64,000 nt of DNA from Anaerolineae bacterium (GTDB taxonomy: Bacteria > Chloroflexota > Anaerolineae > Anaerolineales > UBA4823). The notes below the pieces were generated by a model that saw nothing but the letters and a program-made list of their open reading frames with translations, did no database searches and was not told where the DNA came from. This document shows positions 1-8,226 of the stretch, piece after piece; positions within the stretch are counted from its first letter, which is position 1, and each line of letters starts with the position of its first letter. The stretch is from NCBI GenBank assembly GCA_003327455.1, contig QOQU01000005.1:310001-374000 (forward strand). The letters are read 5' to 3'. Position numbers and translations under genes: made by a program.

Positions 1-980
1 ATGAAGAAGCCAACCAATTCGGGGATATCCTCTTTATGTTCGCGCAGGGGTGGAACTTCCAGATCAACTACTTTTAGACGGTAATAAAGATCTGAGCGAA
101 AGGTTCCCTCTGCAATCATTTTCTTTAAGTCTCGATTCGAAGCGGCAAGGATTTGGACATCTACTTTAATTTCAACGGTGCTGCCAAGGCGACGAAAAGA
201 TTGATCATCGAGAGCGCGAAGCAACTTAGCCTGGGTTTCAACCGCCATTGAAGAGATCTCGTCTAAGAACACGACTCCACCGTCGGCAGTTTCCAACAAT
301 CCCAGTTTACGTTTCTCGGCTGAGGTAAAGGCACCGGCTTCATGACCAAACAATTCCGACTCAAAGACTGTTGCCGGTAAAGCGCCACAATCTACCGGAA
401 TAAAGGGTTTATTTGCTCTCGGCCCCATCTTGTGGATGGCTTTTGCTAAGAGGGATTTGCCGGTACCGGTTTCGCCGGTGATCAGCACGGAGACCGATGC
501 CAGAGCAGCGCGTTGAGCCTGTTCATATAATCTACGCATAACTGGTGAGTTGCCGACAATAAAGTCTATGTTTTGAAGCTGTGCCTGGCGGTAGAGAAAA
601 AGCTCTCGCCGTAGGGCTACGTTTTCAGCGGCGCGTTGGAGTGTTTTTTCCAGTTGACTGAAAACGACCGGTTTTTGCAAAAAGTCCGTAGCACCTAATT
701 TCATTGCTTCAACAGCGGTTTCGATATCTCCATTGCCGGTCGCAACGATCACCGAAGGGCGGATGGGAAGACTGGAAGTTTCATGGAGCAACTCTAAGCC
801 GTTTCCATCAGGCAGGACAATATCCAGCAGGATAATGTCCCCAATCCCCTGTTTGAGATATTCGCGCGCTTTATGAAGGGTTTGAGCAACCTTCACTTCA
901 TAACCGCGCGATTGAATATAAGGCAGTAATGGATTGATAAAGTCTTCCTCGTCTTCAACCATGATCACGGTGTAAGCCAT
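1..980 (-). CDS. Sigma-54-dependent response regulator (NtrC family), C-terminus cut by window edge
   Basis: Read from the minus strand, beginning MAYTVIMVEDEEDF at 980. Seen: a receiver domain (residues about 1-120, acidic pair EDE near residue 10, phospho-acceptor in ILLDIVLPDG), then an AAA+ domain with Walker A GETGTGKS near residue 170, the sigma-54-contacting loop at 216-221 reading GAFTSA, and Walker B VVFLDEIS near 240. The family normally ends in a Fis-type helix-turn-helix, which would lie beyond position 1. Known of the family: the phosphorylated protein forms a ring and uses ATP to open sigma-54 RNA polymerase promoters. It sits 2 bp after the histidine kinase and in the same operon as rpoN, so the kinase is its likely partner. 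The loop has Ser in place of the usual Gly (GAFTGA). Target genes are not known. Confidence 0.93.
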   Translation of the reverse strand, partial: MAYTVIMVEDEEDFINPLLPYIQSRGYEVKVAQTLHKAREYLKQGIGDIILLDIVLPDGNGLELLHETSSLPIRPSVIVATGNGDIETAVEAMKLGATDFLQKPVVFSQLEKTLQRAAENVALRRELFLYRQAQLQNIDFIVGNSPVMRRLYEQAQRAALASVSVLITGETGTGKSLLAKAIHKMGPRANKPFIPVDCGALPATVFESELFGHEAGAFTSAEKRKLGLLETADGGVVFLDEISSMAVETQAKLLRALDDQSFRRLGSTVEIKVDVQILAASNRDLKKMIAEGTFRSDLYYRLKVVDLEVPPLREHKEDIPELVGFF

Positions 981-982
981 AG

Positions 983-2956
983 TTACTCCTGACGGCTAAG
1001 AGATCGTTCCTGGATTTCGGATAACGGTAAACGGACGATAAAAACAGTTCCTCCAGGGATGCTCTGATAGTCGATCATGCCTTGGTGTGCCTGGATGATC
1101 TTATGACAGATCATTAATCCGATACCGGTACCATTGGATTTGGTAGTGAAACTTTCCTTGAAAAGTTTCTCCTTATATTCATCGGGGATGCCCGGTCCAC
1201 TATCAGCAATGCTGATCTCAAGCCATTCACCATGCGGATCTTTGAGTTGCGCAGGTTGGATTTTAATCGTAAGATTGCCACCCTTATCCTTCATAGAATG
1301 CATGGCGTTGTCAATCAGGTTGGCGAAAACCCTTTCCAGAGCACGCCGATTACCTTTGATCGCCGGAATGTTTTCACTTGTCTCGTAGACTAATTGGATA
1401 TTTGCCTGCTTCAGGTGAATAGATTGTCGATCCAGGTGTTTTTTCAACAAAGATTTAATGTCGAGAATTTCCATCTCCATCTCGCTGATGCGATTGTAAG
1501 CCAGAATAGTATCCATCAGATCATTCAATCGCTCGCAGTTTTGTTGAATGCGCTGGATCGTAGCCTGATTTGGATCCTCGGCGGGTAAATTCATCGCCAT
1601 CCATTGCAGATTAGCGGTGATGTTATTAATGGGATTGCGCGCTTCATGGGCAAAGAGGGTGGTGAATTCACCCAGGACTGCCCGCTGTTCCATGCGCATG
1701 GATTGTTTCAATAAAGTTTCCTGTTCGGTACGATCTTGAATGATGATGGCAACACCGTTGACTTTTTGATCGATATGTAGCGGAATGAACTGTAAGTCGG
1801 CAAGGAAAGATTGTCCAGAGCGGCGATATAACCGCACAGAACGCATTTGGTTCTGTAGTGTTCCCTGAGGGTTTTTAGATAAAGCTAAAGGAAGTTCTCG
1901 TTCGCTGATGAGGAAGTTGTGAACAGGCTGATTTACGACTTCCGCGCAGGTGTAGCCAAGGATAGTCTCTGCGGCGCTGTTAAGGTACAAAACACATTGA
2001 TCTTGATTTAGCAGGATAACCCCTTCCTGGATGGCGTTCAATAAACGCCGATGAATGCTGTTCTCGCGGGATTGGACGGCTAGCTCCCTTTCAAGATTAC
2101 GGATTTGATAGAAGAGTTGAATCAGGGTAGAGAGATAATCGGTTAGTATGCCCCATTCTGCGGGTGAGATCAGCTCGCGATATTCCTTACCGCCACTGAG
2201 CAGAATTAAACCCACGCGCGCCTTTGATTCCCCTAAGGGTAAGGCGATCAGATAGCGTTGTGCATGTTCCTGAGCGATCTGGGCTAAGTGGGTTGTTGGT
2301 GGATGTGAATCCGTCCAAATCGATGGGGCGAAGATTTCCATCAAGGCGTCAGCCGCTAATTGGCGAGGGAAGACGGTCGTACTCTCCCGAAAGGTAAAAC
2401 AAGTCAGGGTTGTCTGGTTGGCATGTGCGGTGTAAAGATACCCATTCTCGCTGGCAGATAGTTGAATTAAGGTTTCTAACGAATAACTCAATAGCTGCTG
2501 GAGGGGATTTTCCAGGCGCAGGTAATTTGCCCACTCGAAGGCTTGCCTCAGGTTTTTCCATTGCTCGGATCGGCTGTCGAGGAACGGTTGCGTTTCCGTA
2601 GGGGTAAAGATAAGCAAAACCCAATGCTGGCGCCTGGGTAATGGCTGGCAGCGCGCTTTGCCTTCGATCTTTCTTCCCTCGATGCTGATGAGTTCGCAGG
2701 TGAAAGCAGTAGTGTCATTGCCGGTTAACAGGGCGGGTAAATCGGGAAAGATAGCGTGCAGAGAACGATTTTGTAATTCCTCCGTTGTCCAACCCGTATG
2801 TCCTGTTCCAGCAGTGTTCACCAGCAGAATCTGGTCCGCCGCAGGGTTGAGGAGAAAAGCGGGCTGGGGAATGTGATCGAGCACCACAGCGAGGTCGGCT
2901 AAGTCCAACCCGCCCGTGAGAGAGGGGAATATGCGCACCTGAGGGGATATTTTCAT
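983..2956 (-). CDS. PAS/GAF sensor histidine kinase of the sigma-54 operon
   Basis: A 657-residue protein with no clear membrane segments, so probably cytoplasmic. Domains in order: PAS-like (about 20-120), GAF-like (150-290), a second PAS (about 303-415), dimerisation/phosphoacceptor domain with the H-box HEARNPINNI (His near 437), and an ATPase domain with N-box NLIDNAMHSM, G1 DSGPGIPDEY and G2 GTGIGLMICHKI. It is of the NtrB-like class with a C-terminal catalytic core. ATG at 2956 is preferred to the TTG at 2959; no strong ribosome binding site is seen, which suggests coupling to rpoN upstream. It lies between rpoN and an NtrC-type regulator with almost no spacing, so it very likely phosphorylates that regulator. 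The signal sensed is unknown. Confidence 0.9.
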   Translation of the reverse strand: MKISPQVRIFPSLTGGLDLADLAVVLDHIPQPAFLLNPAADQILLVNTAGTGHTGWTTEELQNRSLHAIFPDLPALLTGNDTTAFTCELISIEGRKIEGKARCQPLPRRQHWVLLIFTPTETQPFLDSRSEQWKNLRQAFEWANYLRLENPLQQLLSYSLETLIQLSASENGYLYTAHANQTTLTCFTFRESTTVFPRQLAADALMEIFAPSIWTDSHPPTTHLAQIAQEHAQRYLIALPLGESKARVGLILLSGGKEYRELISPAEWGILTDYLSTLIQLFYQIRNLERELAVQSRENSIHRRLLNAIQEGVILLNQDQCVLYLNSAAETILGYTCAEVVNQPVHNFLISERELPLALSKNPQGTLQNQMRSVRLYRRSGQSFLADLQFIPLHIDQKVNGVAIIIQDRTEQETLLKQSMRMEQRAVLGEFTTLFAHEARNPINNITANLQWMAMNLPAEDPNQATIQRIQQNCERLNDLMDTILAYNRISEMEMEILDIKSLLKKHLDRQSIHLKQANIQLVYETSENIPAIKGNRRALERVFANLIDNAMHSMKDKGGNLTIKIQPAQLKDPHGEWLEISIADSGPGIPDEYKEKLFKESFTTKSNGTGIGLMICHKIIQAHQGMIDYQSIPGGTVFIVRLPLSEIQERSLSRQE

Positions 2957-2977
2957 CAACCGAATCTTAACCGAAAT

Positions 2978-4420
2978 TCAGACAAGTGAAGGGGCTAATT
3001 TTTGACTTCTCATCTTGGAACGGGTATGGGCGGGTAAGATACCTTCCATCGCCCGATATTTTGCTACCGTTCGGCGTGCCACCTGATAGCCCCGCGCCCG
3101 AAGCATTTCAACCAGTTCCATATCGGTCAGCGGTCGGGATTCATTGGCGATAATCGCTTGGAGTTCGGTGCGGATATGTAAACTGCGGTCGAAAAATTTG
3201 GCGAGCGGGATAATTTTCCCGCTGGGTAGCTGCACCGTTTTGGCAGAGACGGCGCGGGAGATTGTAGATTCATGTACTTCGAGTTCCTGTGCCAGGCTGG
3301 CGCGCGTGAGAGGATATAAATAGGCATCTCCCTTCAGGATGAAGTCCCGTTGGCGTTTGACAAGCACTTGCAGTAGTCGAACGATGGCATGATTGCGTTG
3401 TTGAATGCACTTGACCAACAAGGTGGCGCGTTCTAAGTCTGTTTGCCATTGTTCGAGTTTTTCTGGAGGAGCTTCACGTAAACCTTCGCGAAAGAGGGGG
3501 TTGACGCGTAACTTACCTGACATGGGAAAAACAATTTCGACCACCAGAGGAGCGTTTTCGTCGCCATTGAGCAGCGAGATGATGATGTCCGGTGTATAGT
3601 AGGCTTCCTGATAGGGTGTGGTCGGTTGATGAACCTCGCCCCAGTTTGCCCGCGCTGGATAGGGGTTCAGGTTTTTACCGATGAATGTTGCGATCTCTTT
3701 GACTTTGTTAACCGTAACGCCTAAGTTTCTGGCTAATTGCGGATACTGATGGTGAAGCAGTAGCTCCCAGCCTTCTTCGATGGCTTGTTTTGCCAGCGCA
3801 GGGATTGCCCGCGTTTGAGCAAGGACATCCAGTTGAACCAGCAAAGCCTGTCTCGGGTCAGAAGACCCTACTCCCAATGGGTCGGCGGATTGGATAATTT
3901 TCTGAACTTTCTCAACTCGACTCAGAGGAACATGATGATACAATGCGATTTCGATCAGAGGCGTGCGGAGAAGTCCGTCTTTGTCTAAACTGGTGAGGAT
4001 GTGCGCTGCAATCGGTCGGTCAGCTTCTTCAATCTCGGAAGCAATTTGGCGAAAAACATAAACTGGCAGGTCATCGCATTCGACGGAAGTTTCTTCAAAG
4101 GAGACATCTTGATCCGGATCGAATGACGCATAGGTTACCATTTCCTCACGTGGGGAAATGAACACAATCGGCTCTTCATTGGAGAGATTTTTGGGCCGCG
4201 AGCAGATTGGACAGTGTAATGTGTCAATGAGCGGCCTTTGACAGGTGGGGCAAAAGCGCCCTTCAATTAATTCCAACGCGGGATTGGAGGAAAGCTCTGC
4301 TTCAATTTTTTCATGCAGTTCCAGAGCGGAAAGCTCTAACAAAGACATGGTTTGGGCTAAATGTGCCGTAGTTGTGGGACGGACATCAACCGATTGTACT
4401 TGACGAATCAACATGCTCAT
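2978..4420 (-). CDS. rpoN: RNA polymerase sigma-54 factor with zinc-ribbon insertion
   Basis: A 480-residue sigma-54. Region I is recognisable at residues 16-50 (Gln/Leu-rich, ending SSNPALEL), the core-binding and helix-turn-helix regions follow, and the RpoN box ARRTVAKYR lies near residue 450. Unusually, right after region I there is a CPTC...CPIC pair (Cys57, Cys60, Cys70, Cys73), spaced like a zinc ribbon. Standard RpoN proteins have an acidic, variable region II there. Sigma-54 directs polymerase to -24/-12 promoters and needs an AAA+ activator, one of which is encoded two genes downstream. The start at 4420 has GAAAGGGAAA just upstream; the Met at residue 3 is an alternative with better spacing. 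A consensus -24/-12 promoter precedes the gene. Confidence 0.95.
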   Translation of the reverse strand: MSMLIRQVQSVDVRPTTTAHLAQTMSLLELSALELHEKIEAELSSNPALELIEGRFCPTCQRPLIDTLHCPICSRPKNLSNEEPIVFISPREEMVTYASFDPDQDVSFEETSVECDDLPVYVFRQIASEIEEADRPIAAHILTSLDKDGLLRTPLIEIALYHHVPLSRVEKVQKIIQSADPLGVGSSDPRQALLVQLDVLAQTRAIPALAKQAIEEGWELLLHHQYPQLARNLGVTVNKVKEIATFIGKNLNPYPARANWGEVHQPTTPYQEAYYTPDIIISLLNGDENAPLVVEIVFPMSGKLRVNPLFREGLREAPPEKLEQWQTDLERATLLVKCIQQRNHAIVRLLQVLVKRQRDFILKGDAYLYPLTRASLAQELEVHESTISRAVSAKTVQLPSGKIIPLAKFFDRSLHIRTELQAIIANESRPLTDMELVEMLRARGYQVARRTVAKYRAMEGILPAHTRSKMRSQKLAPSLV

Positions 4421-4447
4421 TTTCCCTTTCTATCCATTATAACCTGT

Positions 4448-4464
4448 AGCAAGATTCGTGCCAA
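4448..4464 (-). promoter_or_regulatory. Sigma-54 (-24/-12) promoter of the rpoN operon
   Basis: On the minus strand this reads TTGGCACGAATCTTGCT. It matches the established sigma-54 consensus YTGGCACG-N4-TTGCW at every fixed position. The predicted start is near 4437, 17 bases before the rpoN ATG. A TATAAT on the same strand (4435-4440) overlaps the predicted start region and could belong to a second, sigma-70-type promoter. No upstream activator site was identified. Confidence 0.8.
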
Positions 4465-4548
4465 AAGAATCGTGAGAGGAATGTGTTATCCTGGCTTGAA
4501 TATCAGCCAAAAAACATATCCATGTCCCTGTTATCCCTTCTAAGGTTG

Positions 4549-4557
4549 TGCTAGAAT
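4549..4557 (+). promoter_or_regulatory. Possible extended -10 promoter for proline dehydrogenase
   Basis: TGCTAGAAT is an extended -10 (TGn plus TAGAAT). No good -35 is present. It would give a leader of about 150 bases before the ATG at 4718. The 297-base gap 4421-4717 holds this and the divergent rpoN promoter; I see no gene in it. Confidence 0.3.
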
Positions 4558-4717
4558 CGAAAAAGAGTTTGATAAATGTTCAACCGAAAAGAGAACGGCT
4601 TCGGGATCAAATTCTTGGCGGTTATTGGAAGGGGGAAAGTCAGGCAATCCAGCGTTACAGGCTGGACTGATTCACCTGTATCTCAACAATCACAGTTGTG
4701 AGAAAGGAATTGAAAAG

Positions 4718-5680
4718 ATGCTGCGCGCCTTTTTTATCTATTTATCAAAAGCAACCTGGGCAAGACAAATAGTTACCCACTGGCGGGTTGCCTGGCAGGC
4801 AGCCAGCCGATTTGTCGCTGGAGAAAAACTCGAGGATGGCATTGCGGTGGTGAAAAGATTGAACAATAACGGCATCCAGGCAACGCTCGATCAACTGGGC
4901 GAACACACCACAAACGCCGAGGATGCCGAAAAAGCCACCCAGGGAATTTTACAGATTTTGGATGCGATAGAGACAGAGGCTGTGCGCTCGAATGTCTCGA
5001 TCAAGTTAACCCAAATTGGCTTAAAAGTTGACCTGAGTCTTTGTACCGAAAACTTAGCCCGCATCCTGGAACATGCCAGAAAACGAAACAATTTTGTTCG
5101 AATCGACATGGAGGATGCGAGTTGTGTGGATGATACCCTGGCGCTCTTTTATGAAATGCGCAACGGACGTGGCTTTCACAATGTAGGTCTGGTCATTCAA
5201 TCCTATCTATATCGCACAGTAGAAGATGTGACCCGCCTGATGCAAATACCAGCCCGCATCCGTCTTTGCAAAGGTGCTTATAAAGAAGCGGTTCACATTG
5301 CCTATCCCAAAAAGCGGGATGTTGATGCGAATTATGATCGCGTTGCCCAAATTCTTCTGGAGCGTGCTCTTGAAGTTGGAGCACCGGAACTCAGCGAAGA
5401 TGGCCGTGTGCCGCCCATTCCGGCTCTGGCAACCCATGATGAGAAACGGATTCGCTTTGCAATAGAGCACGCCAACCAGATCGGGCTACCAAAGAAAGCG
5501 ATGGAATTTCAAATGCTGTATGGCATTCGGCGCGATTTACAGGTCAGTCTGGTTGAACAGGGCTATCCGGTGCGGGTGTATGTGCCGTTTGGCAGTGAAT
5601 GGTATCCCTACTTCACCCGCCGCCTGGCTGAGCGACCGGCCAATGTGTGGTTCTTTATCTCCAATTATTTCAAGAAGTAA
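4718..5680 (+). CDS. Proline dehydrogenase (monofunctional, FAD-dependent)
   Basis: A 320-residue TIM-barrel flavoprotein that oxidises proline to pyrroline-5-carboxylate and passes electrons to the respiratory chain. Seen: the family blocks FVRIDMED, RLCKGAYKE, ATHDEK, EFQMLYGIRRDL and the C-terminal RVYVPFGSEWYPYFTRRLAERPAN, where the paired arginines bind the substrate carboxylate. The open frame continues upstream to 4625, but ATG 4718 has AGAAAGGAA ahead of it and gives the usual family length (about 300). The P5C dehydrogenase partner is not next to it; the gene appears to be transcribed alone, since a terminator-like hairpin follows and rpoN is divergent. Confidence 0.93.
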   Translation: MLRAFFIYLSKATWARQIVTHWRVAWQAASRFVAGEKLEDGIAVVKRLNNNGIQATLDQLGEHTTNAEDAEKATQGILQILDAIETEAVRSNVSIKLTQIGLKVDLSLCTENLARILEHARKRNNFVRIDMEDASCVDDTLALFYEMRNGRGFHNVGLVIQSYLYRTVEDVTRLMQIPARIRLCKGAYKEAVHIAYPKKRDVDANYDRVAQILLERALEVGAPELSEDGRVPPIPALATHDEKRIRFAIEHANQIGLPKKAMEFQMLYGIRRDLQVSLVEQGYPVRVYVPFGSEWYPYFTRRLAERPANVWFFISNYFKK

Positions 5681-5736
5681 CTCTCTGATTTTCCTGAATA
5701 ATCGGTCTGGACATTCGTTTGGATTTTCCTGAACGC

Positions 5737-5794
5737 AGATACCCGTCCCTCGATTTGAATGGCACTTGAGGTCTAATTCGGCGGATGGGTATCT
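5737..5794 (+). terminator. Putative terminator after proline dehydrogenase
   Basis: The 12-base arms AGATACCCGTCC (5737-5748) and GGATGGGTATCT (5783-5794) pair with one G-T wobble around a 34-base loop, followed by TTTGTCGTT. The rest of the gap 5681-6087 holds no gene I can support; short open frames there have no family resemblance. Confidence 0.45.
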
Positions 5795-6087
5795 TTGTCG
5801 TTCTGAGTGTGATCATATAGGCTGACGCGATGTTACGGCAATGTCCAGTTTTGTTTTCGATGGCATCTATCCTCGTCAGTTGTGCGAAGGGATAGACGCC
5901 TGTGGAATGGATTTGTTAAGCCCGGTTTGCTTGAACCGGTGAGCCCGGAAGTCTGCACGCTCTTTCAAGTCGTGGTATCATCACCCTGTATGTGGAGAAG
6001 AAAAGTCGGTTTTTGGGTATCCATTGGGCAATGGCTGGAAAATCTTTATCAATGTTGTAATGGAAAGAACTTCTTACGGAGCATGGC

Positions 6088-6945
6088 ATGAACCAAAGAT
6101 GGATCACGGTGGCATTCTTCGTTGAAGGTTTTTTCCTTTATTTTCTTGGTTTGGGAATAGCAAAATACCTGGGTGCAACTATCCTTTGGGAGCGCGTCTG
6201 GATTGGGATATTCTGGATGGTTTGTTTGCAGTTCGGAGGAATTTTCCTTCTGCGAAGTACTTCGAAAGCCTTGACGAGTGAAAATAACGGTCGGCCACCT
6301 GAGTCACCCTTCTCGAGCGATTTCATTCTTGCCATTGCGGCTTTTGCCAGTTTAGCCTCTCTAACGGTACTGATGATTGCTTCCCGATTGTTTACCTTGG
6401 AAGTACTGTTGGTAACCTTGCTGGCAGTTTTAGCAACATTTGTTACAGCCAGAACAATTCGCATAGCCGATATTGATCGCTTCCGTGAAGTTGTGCTGAG
6501 TTTAGGGATGGCGGTTCTCGTCCCCTGGTTTGCTTTTGTCCTGCAAACTGGTGAATTCCATCGCTTTTTGCCCATTGTCACTTTACCGGTTTTGGCATTG
6601 CGCATGACCATGATCCTGAGCTATCAATTGTCAACCTACGCCCATGATCTCAATACGAAAAACCCAACGCTGATGGTGCGGATAGGATGGCAAAATGGCA
6701 TGACTTTGCACAATCTTTTGATCTTGTTTGCCTTTGTTCTGATTGCTTTTGGGAATGTGGTCGGGATGCCTCTCTCGATCGGTCTGCCTCCTATGGCGGC
6801 TTTTGTGGTTGGGTCGTGGCAGATCTGGTCAATGCGACGTATAGCCCAGGGAGTGAAGCCCAACTGGCGAGGGTTGGTATGGGGCGGGGCGGCTCTCTAT
6901 GGGATGGTTATCTATCTTTACGCTTACTCTTTCTGGATTCGTTGA
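6088..6945 (+). CDS. Polytopic membrane protein, possibly a divergent UbiA-type prenyltransferase
   Basis: A 285-residue protein with about eight hydrophobic segments. I do not recognise it firmly. The stretch near residues 183-200 (HDLNTKNPTLMVRIGWQNG) resembles the second Asp-rich motif of UbiA/MenA prenyltransferases (D-x-x-x-D-x6-T-x-x-V-R-x-G). The first NDxxDxxxD motif is not evident; the corresponding early region instead has a charged loop around residues 57-75. It may be a UbiA relative that lost activity, or a chance resemblance. It ends 13 bases before moeA on the same strand, so they are probably co-transcribed. No SD is obvious; ACGGAGC lies about 7 bases before the ATG. Confidence 0.45.
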   Translation: MNQRWITVAFFVEGFFLYFLGLGIAKYLGATILWERVWIGIFWMVCLQFGGIFLLRSTSKALTSENNGRPPESPFSSDFILAIAAFASLASLTVLMIASRLFTLEVLLVTLLAVLATFVTARTIRIADIDRFREVVLSLGMAVLVPWFAFVLQTGEFHRFLPIVTLPVLALRMTMILSYQLSTYAHDLNTKNPTLMVRIGWQNGMTLHNLLILFAFVLIAFGNVVGMPLSIGLPPMAAFVVGSWQIWSMRRIAQGVKPNWRGLVWGGAALYGMVIYLYAYSFWIR

Positions 6946-6958
6946 AAGGGAGATTGGT

Positions 6959-8200
6959 ATGCCAGAATTTTTGACGTTATTAACACCTCGAGAAGCCCGA
7001 CGAAAGATACTTGAGGCACTTGCTTTCCATAGTCCATTAGCGCTGGAGACGATCCCGACTCAGGAAGCTGTTGGTCGAGTAAGTGGTCGAGAAGTTCGTG
7101 CGCCTCATCCTTTGCCCATGTTCAATCGAGCAACCGTAGATGGATATGCTGTGCGGGCAGAGGATACCTATGGAGCCAGCGAAAGCCTGCCAGCTTATTT
7201 TCGGGTCATAGGCGAAATTCCTATGGGGCAGGCAACCACCCTGACGCTCAACGCAATGGAGGCTGCGCTCATTCACACCGGCGGCATGTTGCCCTCGAAT
7301 GCTACTGCAGTGGTAATGATTGAACAAACACAGCGAATATCTGACACTGAAATTGAAGTCTATCGGGCGGTATCTGCCTGGGAGAATACCATTCGGTTGG
7401 GAGAAGAGGTTAAGGAAGGTGAAATTGTGTTGCCGCTTCATAAGCGCATCCGGGCGGTCGAGGTGGGTGGTTTGCTGGCATTGGGGATTACCCGGCTGGA
7501 AGTGGTGAAAAAGCCCAGAGTGGGAATTGTTTCCAGTGGTGATGAAGTGGTGCCTCCAGAACGCGTCATTCAGGTTGGTCAGGTGAGAGATGTAAACACG
7601 TACACCTTATCGGCTCTCGTTGAACAATGTGGCGGGGAACCCGTTCCTTACGGTATCCTTCCCGATCAAGAGGAAGCCTTGCGGCAGGCTCTGGGTGAAC
7701 TAAAACCTCATTGCGACATGATTTTGATCACGGCTGGCTCGTCGGTGAGTGCCAGGGATTATACGGCGCGGGTAATTCAACAGATGGGTGCACCAGGCGT
7801 CCTGGCACATGGGATCAATACTCGCCCTGGCAAGCCGACCATTCTGGCAGTGTGTGATGGGATTCCCATCCTTGGTTTGCCAGGCAATCCTATGTCGGCT
7901 TTTGTTATTGCCTTGCATTTTGTGAAACCCGTCTTGTATGCCTTACAAGGGCTTCCCGTGGATCAGATTGCGCCGCGGGTAGAGGCAACCTTGACGATAA
8001 ACCTCAATTCTCAGGCTGGTCGGGAGGACTGGATACCTGTGAGACTCATTCACGCCGAACAGGGGTTGCAGGCTGAGCCAGTCTTTGGAAAGAGCAATAT
8101 GATCCTGGCGTTATCACGCGCCGATGGCTTGATTTGCATTCCGGCTGAAGCAACCGGATTGGCTGCAGGTGAGAAAGTGTTGGCCGAATTGATTGAATAA
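6959..8200 (+). CDS. moeA: Molybdopterin molybdenumtransferase MoeA
   Basis: A 413-residue MoeA/gephyrin-E homologue that inserts molybdenum into adenylylated molybdopterin in the last step of Mo-cofactor synthesis. Seen: FNRATVDGYAVRAED (substrate-binding loop), the MoaB/Mog-like domain with GIVSSGDEV and ITAGSSVSARDYT, then GLPGNPMSAFV and the C-terminal domain IV. Full length for the family. The start at 6959 has GAAAGGGAGA just upstream; an in-frame start at 6899 would overlap the previous gene. A second moeA follows 26 bases later. No other cofactor-synthesis genes are in the window. Confidence 0.95.
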   Translation: MPEFLTLLTPREARRKILEALAFHSPLALETIPTQEAVGRVSGREVRAPHPLPMFNRATVDGYAVRAEDTYGASESLPAYFRVIGEIPMGQATTLTLNAMEAALIHTGGMLPSNATAVVMIEQTQRISDTEIEVYRAVSAWENTIRLGEEVKEGEIVLPLHKRIRAVEVGGLLALGITRLEVVKKPRVGIVSSGDEVVPPERVIQVGQVRDVNTYTLSALVEQCGGEPVPYGILPDQEEALRQALGELKPHCDMILITAGSSVSARDYTARVIQQMGAPGVLAHGINTRPGKPTILAVCDGIPILGLPGNPMSAFVIALHFVKPVLYALQGLPVDQIAPRVEATLTINLNSQAGREDWIPVRLIHAEQGLQAEPVFGKSNMILALSRADGLICIPAEATGLAAGEKVLAELIE

Positions 8201-8226
8201 ATTCCCAAAACGTCGAGGCTAGGTAT

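Noticed and set aside
5759-5785. TGGCAC at 5760 as a second sigma-54 promoter
   Set aside because: No TTGC at the required spacing; it lies in the loop of the terminator-like hairpin after proline dehydrogenase.
5882-6091. Short plus-strand open frame before the membrane protein gene
   Set aside because: No ribosome binding site, no family resemblance, and it overlaps the next start codon.
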